Shown here: positions 1 through 5,853 of the stretch, in pieces
How the letters are laid out: every line of letters starts with the position of its first letter
Numbering within the stretch: the first letter of the stretch is position 1
Origin: PALSA-911 sp043742865
GTDB lineage: Bacteria; Pseudomonadota; Alphaproteobacteria; Acetobacterales; Acetobacteraceae
Reading direction: 5' to 3'
Length of the DNA stretch: 11,952 nucleotides
NCBI GenBank assembly: GCA_043742865.1
Contig: JAYTXR010000224.1
Location: 1 to 11,952 of the forward strand
Notes under the pieces: generated by a model
Database searches by the model: none
The model's input: the letters and a program-made list of their open reading frames with translations, nothing else
What the model was told of the DNA's origin: nothing
Translations under genes and position numbers: made by a program

Positions 1-1349
1 ACGATCTGCTGCAAGCCGGCCTGCTGGTGCAGAACGCGGCCGTCGGCGGCCTGACCACGCGCCAGACGGCGCTGGCCGCGATCGATCCGCTGCTGGGCAC
101 CCCCGGCCAGGGCAACGACCTGCCTTCCCTGCTCGGCAAGCTGCAGGACGGCTTCTCGGCGCTGGCCGGCAGCCCGGACAGCCAGTCCGGCCAGCAGCAG
201 GTGGTGATCCGGGCGCAGACCCTGGCCAATTCCATCAACACGCTGGCCGCCGGCTACGCCACGCAGCGCCAGGGCGCGCAGGATGCGCTGGTGCGTGACG
301 TCGCCACGGTGAATGCCGTCTTGGGGACGATCGGCACGCTGTCGGACCAGATCGTCACCCTGAAAGCCGCCGGCCAGAGCACCGCGGACCTGGAGAACCA
401 GCGCGATGCGGCATTGACCGGCCTGTCGGGACTGATCGACGTCAAATCCCTGGGCCAGCCCAACGGCGACACGCTGCTGCTGACCGCCGGCGGCCTCAGC
501 CTGCCGATCCACAGCTCGGCCAATCCGCTGGCTACCGCCAGCGCCACGCTGGGCGCCAGTTCCTATTACCCCGGCGGCGGGGTCCCGGCGCTGACCCTGA
601 ACGGCATCGACATCACCCTGCAGCTGGCGGGAGGCCAATCCACCTTGGGCCGGCTCGGCGCCAACCTGACGCTGCGCGACACCACGCTGCCGACCGCCGC
701 GGCCGAACTGGACGAGTTCGCCCAGAACCTCGCCAGCCGGTTCGACAGCCAGGGCCTGCGGCTGTTCACCGACCCCACCGGCGCCGTGCCGCCCGGCGGC
801 TTCGTGCCGGTGCAATCGGGATATATCGGCTTCGCCGGCATCGTCGGGGTGAACCCGGCCGTGACCGCCAGCACAGCGCTGGTGCGCGACGGCACCCAGG
901 CGGTGGTTGGCAGCCCCACCGGCGCCAGTGCCTTCACGCCGAACCCGGCCGGCGGCCCGGCCGGGTTCGCCACGCTGATCCGCCGGGTGCTGGATTTCGC
1001 ATTCGGCACCCAGGCGCAGGGCGGCGTCGCCCAGCCGGCTTCCAACACCACCGGCCTCGGCCCGGCGGGCAATCTCGCCGCCCCCTATGCCTCGCCCGAC
1101 AGCCTGTCGGCGATCGCCACAGCGCTGGTGGCCAGCCAGGGCCAGCAAAGCGGTGCGACCACCGCCCGGCTCGGCACCGAGCAGGGCCTGCAGGCCGCGC
1201 TGTCGGCGAAGCTTACCGGCGAAACCGGGGTCAGCATCGACACCGAGCTGTCGCACATGATCCAGCTGCAGAACGCTTACGGCGCCAACGCGAAAATAAT
1301 CTCCGCCGCTCAGGCGATGTGGACGCAATTGCTGCAGGTGGTGGTATGA
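1..1349 (+). CDS. flgK: Flagellar hook-associated protein 1 (FlgK), 5' partial
   Basis: FlgK is the first hook-filament junction protein, exported by the flagellar type III system and placed between the hook and FlgL. The reading frame is open to the left edge of the window, so the N-terminus is missing; the visible part is about 448 residues. The upstream frame reads DLLQAGLLVQNAAVGG, with no start that looks genuine. The C-terminal segment (VSIDTELSHMIQLQNAYGANAK, then ISAAQAMWTQLLQVVV) matches the conserved FlgK/FlgE-type C-terminal helix, which usually reads as a 'hydrophobic-Q-x-AY-AxAKVI' pattern. A coiled N-terminal stretch (TLANSINTLAAGYATQRQGAQDALV) agrees with the FlgK D1 domain. 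The middle is rich in Gly, Ala, Pro and Thr, as in the variable outer domain. The stop overlaps the flgL start (ATGA at 1346-1349), so the two are probably translationally coupled. The assignment rests on the C-terminus plus the following flgL. Confidence 0.9.
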   Translation, partial: DLLQAGLLVQNAAVGGLTTRQTALAAIDPLLGTPGQGNDLPSLLGKLQDGFSALAGSPDSQSGQQQVVIRAQTLANSINTLAAGYATQRQGAQDALVRDVATVNAVLGTIGTLSDQIVTLKAAGQSTADLENQRDAALTGLSGLIDVKSLGQPNGDTLLLTAGGLSLPIHSSANPLATASATLGASSYYPGGGVPALTLNGIDITLQLAGGQSTLGRLGANLTLRDTTLPTAAAELDEFAQNLASRFDSQGLRLFTDPTGAVPPGGFVPVQSGYIGFAGIVGVNPAVTASTALVRDGTQAVVGSPTGASAFTPNPAGGPAGFATLIRRVLDFAFGTQAQGGVAQPASNTTGLGPAGNLAAPYASPDSLSAIATALVASQGQQSGATTARLGTEQGLQAALSAKLTGETGVSIDTELSHMIQLQNAYGANAKIISAAQAMWTQLLQVVV

Positions 1350-2443
1350 GCGGTTCGATCGGCAGCGGTTTTGCGGCGAATTACGGCATGTTGGAAAACC
1401 TCGTCGGCAACGCCTCCGAGGTGCGCCAGAAGCTGAACACGCTGACCACCCAGATCTCGACCGGGCGGACCGCCGACACCTATGCCGGCCTGGGCGCGGG
1501 CGCGCAGGTGCCGCTCGATCTCGGGCCGCAGATCGCCCACGCGAAGGCCTGGCAGGCCAATATCGACGCCGCCTCCGCCAACAGCCAGCTCACGCAGACC
1601 GCGATGAGCCAGATCCAGCAGATCGCCAACAAGTTCTTCGGCCAGCTGCCGGACCTGAACAATGCCCCCGCCTCCGAGATCGACAGCGTCGCCCAGCAGG
1701 CGCGCGACGCGTTGCAGCAGGTGGCCAATCTGCTCGATACCCGCCACGGCGACACCTATGTGTTCGCCGGAGCCGACACCGCCAACCCGCCTGTGCCGAA
1801 CCCGGACCACATCCTGTCCTCGGGGTTTTACAGCCAGATCAACACCGCCATCGGCGGCCTGGCGGTCAGCGGCGCGACGGCGACCGCCGCCGCCACGCTG
1901 GCGACCGCGGCGTCCAACGCGGTCGGCACTTCGCCGTTCTCCGCCTATCAATCGCAGTCCGCGGCGATCCTGCAGCCGCAAATCCCTGCCGTCCAGGTCG
2001 GTGCGACCGCCCGCATCCCGGCCGGCCTGCTGGCCAGCGCCAATGCCACCGCAATCTCGTCGGGGTCCTCCACCACGGGGTCCTATATGCGCGACCTGTT
2101 GCGCGGCCTGGCCACGATCGGCTCGCTCAGCAGCGCCCAGAGCGGTCTGGCCGGGTTTCAGGGCCTGATCGCCGATACCAACGCCTCCCTCGGCGGCGCG
2201 ATTTCGGCGATGGCGACCGATGCCGGCAATCTTGGCAACACCCAGGCGAGCCTGGCCGCGACCCGGACCAGCCTGTCCGATACCGTGACCGCGCTCAGCG
2301 CCCAGATGTCGTCGGTGCAGGATGTGGACGTCGCCGCCGCATTATCCCAGTTGCAACTGGTTCAGACCCAGATGCAGGCGTCGTATCAGCTGATCTCCAG
2401 CTATTCCTCGCTCTCGCTGGTGAAATATCTGCCGGCAGGCTGA
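1346..2443 (+). CDS. flgL: Flagellar hook-associated protein 3 (FlgL), flagellin-family
   Basis: FlgL is the second hook-filament junction protein and seeds the flagellin filament. I start it at the ATG at 1346, which overlaps the flgK stop as ATGA, giving 365 residues. An in-frame start 27 bp upstream (1319) lies inside flgK and adds only an Ala/Gly-rich tail. The N-terminus (NYGMLENLVGNASEVRQKLN, then TLTTQISTGRTADTYAG) has the flagellin-type N-terminal helix, including the QISTGR signature shared by FlgL and FliC. The C-terminus (AALSQLQLVQTQMQASYQLI) is the matching flagellin-like C-terminal helix. The central part (about residues 160-260) is low-complexity Ala/Ser/Thr/Gly. The position directly after flgK favours FlgL over a second flagellin. 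FlgL proteins are commonly about 300-400 residues, so the length fits. Confidence 0.9.
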   Translation: MSGSIGSGFAANYGMLENLVGNASEVRQKLNTLTTQISTGRTADTYAGLGAGAQVPLDLGPQIAHAKAWQANIDAASANSQLTQTAMSQIQQIANKFFGQLPDLNNAPASEIDSVAQQARDALQQVANLLDTRHGDTYVFAGADTANPPVPNPDHILSSGFYSQINTAIGGLAVSGATATAAATLATAASNAVGTSPFSAYQSQSAAILQPQIPAVQVGATARIPAGLLASANATAISSGSSTTGSYMRDLLRGLATIGSLSSAQSGLAGFQGLIADTNASLGGAISAMATDAGNLGNTQASLAATRTSLSDTVTALSAQMSSVQDVDVAAALSQLQLVQTQMQASYQLISSYSSLSLVKYLPAG

Positions 2444-2479
2444 AGAATTCCCGCTTCCGCTTCACGCGGCATTAACTCC

Positions 2480-2517
2480 AGGGACGCAAGAATGCGCTCC
2501 TCCCCGCCAAAACGCGG
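2480..2517 (+). promoter_or_regulatory. Hairpins in the leader upstream of flagellin (candidate control site)
   Basis: The 110-bp gap between flgL and the flagellin gene contains a hairpin at 2480-2501. Its arms are AGGGACGCA and TGCGCTCCT around an AGAA tetraloop, with nine positions, one A-C mismatch and one G-T wobble. A small 4-bp stem follows (CCGC at 2504-2507 with GCGG at 2514-2517). I could not find a convincing sigma-54 or sigma-28 promoter in the gap. In Caulobacter, FlbT acts on the 5' leader of flagellin mRNA, and flbT lies just downstream here, so a role as a post-transcriptional site is a reasonable inference. It is not demonstrated. The flagellin ribosome binding site is AAGG at 2541-2544. 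Confidence 0.35.
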
Positions 2518-2553
2518 ACACGTGAAACGCTTGGATCAACAAGGTAAGATACC

Positions 2554-3405
2554 ATGTCCCTAAATTCCGTGAACACGAACATCGGCGCGCAGGTTGCACT
2601 GCAGTCCTTGAACCTGACCTCCACGCAGCTGGCGGCAACCGAAAAGCAGATCTCCACCGGCTATCGCGTCGCCGACGCCACCGATGACGGCGCCGCCTAC
2701 GCCGTGGCGCTGCGGGTCCGTTCCGACGTCAGCGCCATCACCAGCGCCAATCAGCAGCTCGGCGGTGTGCAGGGCCTGCTGTCAGCCACGTCCTCGGCGC
2801 TGAAAGATGTCTCGACCTTGGCAAACAGCCTGCGCAACGTGCTGATCAGCCTGGCGAACGGCAACACCAGCGGCAACCAGCGCACTCAGTATATCTCGCA
2901 GTATAAATCCGACCTGCTAAACGTGAAGTCGGATATTCAAAACGCCAGCTACAATGGCAAGACGCTGATCGGCAATCTCACTGGCAGCACGGGCACTTTT
3001 GCCAAAGTCGCGGTCACCACCAACGAGTCCGGCTCCACCTACGGCATTGCCACATTCGGCGGCTCGGCATTGTACGGAGCCCTCAATCTCGGTGCCTCGA
3101 CGCTCGCCAGCGCAACGCTGGCGGGGGCCGCCATCACCGCCACCGGGTCGTTCATCACGGCCTTGAATGCAATCGGGGCCCAGCTGAACGGCTATGGCAA
3201 CGCAACCAACTACGTCAACAACCAGATCAGTTACAACAGCGATAAGATCGACTCGCTGAACGCCGGTCTGGGTTCGTTGGTCGATGCCAATCTGGCGCAG
3301 GAATCGGCTCTGCTGCAGTCGCTGCAGATCCGTCAGCAGCTGGGCACGCAGGCGCTGAGCCTCGCCAACCAGGCGCCGCAGACACTGCTCAGCCTGTTCA
3401 AGTAA
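2554..3405 (+). CDS. Flagellin (filament subunit), short form
   Basis: This is the major or one of several filament subunits, secreted and polymerised at the flagellar tip. The protein is 283 residues. Its N-terminus (SLNSVNTNIGAQVALQSLN, then QLAATEKQISTGYRVADATD) is the classic flagellin D0/D1 helix with the QISTG signature. The C-terminus (GLGSLVDANLAQESALLQSL, then QIRQQLGTQALSLANQAPQTL) is the matching D1/D0 helix with the usual 'D-ANLA-ES-LQ-LQ-RQQLG-QALS-AN' pattern. The region between (about residues 140-215) is only about 75 residues and is rich in Ser, Thr, Gly and Ala, so there is no large D2/D3 domain. That Ser/Thr-rich surface is a plausible target for O-glycosylation by the GT41 enzyme encoded downstream. 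The start at 2554 has an AAGG ribosome binding site about 9 bases upstream. A strong terminator follows the stop. Alphaproteobacterial flagellin names vary, so I give no symbol. Confidence 0.95.
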   Translation: MSLNSVNTNIGAQVALQSLNLTSTQLAATEKQISTGYRVADATDDGAAYAVALRVRSDVSAITSANQQLGGVQGLLSATSSALKDVSTLANSLRNVLISLANGNTSGNQRTQYISQYKSDLLNVKSDIQNASYNGKTLIGNLTGSTGTFAKVAVTTNESGSTYGIATFGGSALYGALNLGASTLASATLAGAAITATGSFITALNAIGAQLNGYGNATNYVNNQISYNSDKIDSLNAGLGSLVDANLAQESALLQSLQIRQQLGTQALSLANQAPQTLLSLFK

Positions 3406-3414
3406 TGACAACAG

Positions 3415-3450
3415 CCGGGGAGGATAAAACATCCGCCCCGGTTTCGCTTT
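3415..3450 (+). terminator. Intrinsic terminator after flagellin
   Basis: The arms CCGGGGAGGAT (3415-3425) and ATCCGCCCCGG (3431-3441) form an 11-position stem with a single A-G mismatch and an AAAAC-type loop. A T-rich run, TTTCGCTTT (3442-3450), follows. It begins 9 bp after the flagellin stop and should end or strongly reduce the flagellin transcript before flbT. Confidence 0.85.
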
Positions 3451-3496
3451 GAAGATGCGCCCGCCCACCGGCATGCGCCATCCGGGAATTCATTGC

Positions 3497-3982
3497 ATGT
3501 CCAACCTGGTTCTAGAATTGCGACAGGGCGAGACGATGATCGTCAATGGCGCGCCGATCCGGTTTCGTACCAAAACCCGCATCGAGCTGACCGCGAAAGC
3601 GCGCTTCCTGTTCGGTAAGCAGATCATGCCGCCCAACCAGGCCGACAGCCCGGCGCGGCGGATCTACTTCGCATTGCAGACCGCCTATATCGGCGCCGAA
3701 GACGAACGCGGCGGTGGGCTTGCCGCGGCGCGGGCGCTGGCCGAGGAGTTCAAATCCGCCACCACCTCCGCCCTTGCCCGCGAAATCCTGGACCGGGCGC
3801 TGACCGCCGCGGCAGCGGATGATTGCTATCAGGCATTGAAGCTCACGCGGCGCATCATCCGCCATGAGGACACGGTTCTGGGACGGGTGACGGACCCGCC
3901 GGAACCGGCATCGCCGCGCACCGCCGCCACAATCGCGTCCGCACAACCAAAACGGGAGCCATTCATTTCATGCAGACCCTGA
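3497..3982 (+). CDS. flbT: Flagellin synthesis repressor protein FlbT
   Basis: FlbT is a small cytoplasmic regulator, found in Alphaproteobacteria, that acts after transcription on flagellin mRNA; in Caulobacter it binds the fljK leader and lowers its stability. I choose the ATG at 3497 (161 residues, MSNLVLELRQGETMIVNGAP). It has a GGGA-type ribosome binding site about 9 bases upstream and starts exactly at the conserved FlbT N-terminus; an in-frame start at 3449 would begin inside the terminator. The family features visible are 'L-L-GE-..-NGA-I', the pattern DSPARRIYFALQTAYIGAE (in FlbT usually 'TPARRIYF'), and the later YQALKLTRRIIRHED segment (usually 'YYKAL...R.LI.YE'). The C-terminal tail after about residue 130 is Pro/Ala/Thr-rich and probably unstructured. 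Its last 13 bp overlap flaF, so translation is probably coupled. Confidence 0.93.
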   Translation: MSNLVLELRQGETMIVNGAPIRFRTKTRIELTAKARFLFGKQIMPPNQADSPARRIYFALQTAYIGAEDERGGGLAAARALAEEFKSATTSALAREILDRALTAAAADDCYQALKLTRRIIRHEDTVLGRVTDPPEPASPRTAATIASAQPKREPFISCRP

Positions 3983-4317
3983 CACGGGCGGCGCTGGCGT
4001 ATCGGGCCTCGTCTTCCCACCGCAACCTGCGCGAACAGGAAGCCGACATCATTCGCCAGACCATCGGCGCGCTGCGCGCCGCCCGCGGCGCCGGGCTTAT
4101 TTCCCAGGTCCGCGCGCTGGCCGACAACCGGCGGCTATGGACGGTGATGATGGACGTTGTCCGCGATCCCGCCAACGCGTTGCCGCCCCCCTTATGCGCG
4201 TCAATCCTATCGGTCGGGCTTGCGGTCCAGCGCGAGATGGACCTCGACCGCCCGAATTTCGATTTTCTGATCGGGGTCAACGAGAACATGGCCGCCGGGC
4301 TTTCCGCCGCCGGCTGA
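3970..4317 (+). CDS. flaF: Flagellar biosynthesis regulator FlaF
   Basis: FlaF is a small partner of FlbT in Alphaproteobacteria, needed for flagellin production or secretion; it works opposite to FlbT in Caulobacter. The protein is 115 residues. The N-terminus (ALAYRASSSHRNLREQEADI) matches the FlaF pattern 'A-Y-......RE-EA-.L...A..L', and the centre (NRRLWTVMMDVVRDPANALP) matches the conserved 'N..LW..f..dl....N.LP..l...i.S'. The C-terminal helix (ILSVGLAVQREMD) completes the family fold. The ATG at 3970 has a GGGAG ribosome binding site about 10 bases upstream within flbT, and the 13-bp overlap with flbT suggests coupled synthesis. Confidence 0.92.
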   Translation: MQTLTRAALAYRASSSHRNLREQEADIIRQTIGALRAARGAGLISQVRALADNRRLWTVMMDVVRDPANALPPPLCASILSVGLAVQREMDLDRPNFDFLIGVNENMAAGLSAAG

Positions 4318-4341
4318 CAGGCATCCGCCACTTTCCCTCCA

Positions 4342-4356
4342 GGCTCAAAAGGAGCC
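4342..4356 (+). promoter_or_regulatory. Hairpin overlapping the ribosome binding site of the TPR-methyltransferase gene
   Basis: GGCTC (4342-4346) and GAGCC (4352-4356) can pair as a perfect 5-bp stem around an AAAAG loop. The AAGGAG ribosome binding site of the next gene (start 4363) lies in the loop and the right arm, at 4349-4354. The stem is short and could be coincidental, but in RNA it would partly mask the ribosome binding site. Confidence 0.35.
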
Positions 4357-4362
4357 CAGAAG

Positions 4363-5853
4363 ATGGATCTGCTGGAATATTCCACCAATACCGAGGCCCT
4401 GGCATGCCAGGTTGCGGAAATGATCGCGGCCGGGCGCAACAGCGTGGCCGGGCCGCTATTGGCGGCCTTGCAAAAGATGACGCCGCCATCGGCGCGATTG
4501 GCGCAGCTTGCCGCGGCACTGGCGATGCGCGAAGGCCGCACGGAAGACGCGCGACAGGAACTCGACCAGGCGATTATCTGCGAACCCGGGCATGCCGGGC
4601 TGCGCCAGACGCGCGCCCAGTTGCGCGCCGAACTCGGCGATGCCACCGGGGCGGCGCGGGATGCGGCCGAAGCGGTGCTTCTGGATGGCAGCGACCCGTC
4701 GTCGAAGGCGCTGCTTGGGGTGCTGATGCTGGAACTCGGCCAGGACCGGGACGCCCGCGTTTGCCTGGCCGAAGCGGTCGCGGCGGTGCCGAATAATCCA
4801 TGGTTTCGCGAAGGGCTGGCCGCCGCCGAGGAAGCCGGGGGGGCGCCGGATGCCGCCGCGGCCACGCTGGCCGCCGCCATCGCGCATAATCCGGGGCGCC
4901 ACGATCTGCGCGCCGCCGCCATACTGCTCTGCGTCCGCCGGCGTGACTTTTCCGGCGCGGTGCGCCTGGCCGAAGCAGCCCGCGCCGCCGGCCTCGCCGA
5001 TGCCTGCGTGTTCGGCCTGCAGGGCCATGCGCTGTCCAGCCTCGGCCGCCACGAAGCCGCGGTCGACGCCTATCGGGAGGCACTGAAGCTCGGCCCGAAC
5101 GATCCGTATGTGCGCCATCTGGTCGCCGCCGCCGGGTTTCTGCCGGGGGCCGGGCGCGCGCCGCAGGAATATATCCGCACCATCTTCGACGGCTACGCCG
5201 ACCGGTTTGAGGCGCATCTGATCACGCTGGGTTACCGGATCCCCGGTCTGATGCGCACGGCGTTGAGCAACCATTTCGGCCTGCCCGAAAACCCTCCGAT
5301 CCCGCCGGTGATCGGCCCGGTGATCGGCCCGGTGCTCGACCTCGGATGCGGCACCGGCCTGCTCGCGCTGGTGCTGGCCGACCTGCCCTTCGGTCCGTTC
5401 ACCGGCGTGGATCTGTCCGAAGCCATGCTCGCGAAGGCCCGCGGCAAGAACCTCTATGCCGATCTGCAGCAGACCGATCTGATGCCGTTTCTGGCGGAGG
5501 ATACCCGGGCCTGGAGACTGATCCTGGCGGCGGATGTGTTTTGCTATTTCGGCGCGCTGGAAGACCTGTTGGCCGCCGCCTTCGCCCGGCTCGCGCCCGG
5601 TGGGGTATTGCTGTTCTCGGTCGAGGAATTGCTGGCCGATGCCGATGGCTGCCTGCCGCTGAATGTCCAGGACGGCGGCTGGGCCCTGGGCCGGCAGGGC
5701 CGCTACGCCCACAGCGCCGATTACCTCGAGGGGTCAGCGAGAACCGCCGGCTTCACGGTCCGATCGCTGCGTCAGGAGACCCAGCGCTTTGAGGCCGAAG
5801 CGCCGGTCGGCGGCTTCCTGGTCCTGCTCGAACGGCCGGACGCGCATGGCTGA
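4363..5853 (+). CDS. TPR-repeat protein with C-terminal SAM-dependent methyltransferase domain
   Basis: This is a 496-residue two-part protein. Residues 1 to about 255 are Ala/Leu-rich helical repeats with TPR character, clearest at QGHALSSLGRHEAAVDAYRE followed by ALKLGPNDPYV, and suited to protein binding. Residues about 260-490 form a class I (Rossmann-fold) S-adenosylmethionine methyltransferase: motif I is DLGCGTGLL at about 326-334, the acidic end of strand 2 is in TGVDLSEAML (Asp350), and a later stretch LAPGGVLLFSVEE matches the usual post-motif III 'L.PGG.l..s.E'. There is no signal peptide or membrane segment. The ribosome binding site AAGGAG is well placed. It lies 45 bp after flaF and overlaps the GT41 gene by 8 bp. 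Location suggests it methylates flagellin or its glycan, with the TPR array choosing the target; this is inference, and the substrate cannot be read from sequence. Confidence 0.85.
   Translation: MDLLEYSTNTEALACQVAEMIAAGRNSVAGPLLAALQKMTPPSARLAQLAAALAMREGRTEDARQELDQAIICEPGHAGLRQTRAQLRAELGDATGAARDAAEAVLLDGSDPSSKALLGVLMLELGQDRDARVCLAEAVAAVPNNPWFREGLAAAEEAGGAPDAAAATLAAAIAHNPGRHDLRAAAILLCVRRRDFSGAVRLAEAARAAGLADACVFGLQGHALSSLGRHEAAVDAYREALKLGPNDPYVRHLVAAAGFLPGAGRAPQEYIRTIFDGYADRFEAHLITLGYRIPGLMRTALSNHFGLPENPPIPPVIGPVIGPVLDLGCGTGLLALVLADLPFGPFTGVDLSEAMLAKARGKNLYADLQQTDLMPFLAEDTRAWRLILAADVFCYFGALEDLLAAAFARLAPGGVLLFSVEELLADADGCLPLNVQDGGWALGRQGRYAHSADYLEGSARTAGFTVRSLRQETQRFEAEAPVGGFLVLLERPDAHG
5305..5334 (+). 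repeat. 12-bp perfect tandem duplication within the methyltransferase gene
   Basis: GTGATCGGCCCG occurs twice in tandem (5308-5319 and 5320-5331), with partial copies at each side (CCGGTG from 5305, GGTG to 5334). It encodes VIGPVIGP, immediately before the first strand and motif I of the methyltransferase domain. It keeps the frame and looks like a slippage duplication. Confidence 0.85.

Noticed and set aside
2444..2553. Sigma-54 or sigma-28 promoter upstream of flagellin
   Set aside because: I looked for the TGGCAC-N5-TTGC and TAAA-N15-GCCGATAA patterns and found no acceptable match in this gap.
4456..5712. Long - strand reading frame (418 codons) opposite the TPR-methyltransferase
   Set aside because: It is antisense to a well-supported gene, has low-complexity Arg/Gly/Gln-rich composition and no family features; long antisense frames are expected in high-GC DNA.
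5663..5845. 61-codon upstream extension of the GT41 frame
   Set aside because: It lies inside the methyltransferase domain of the previous gene and is Arg/Ser/Pro-rich; the ATG at 5846 gives the normal short overlap.
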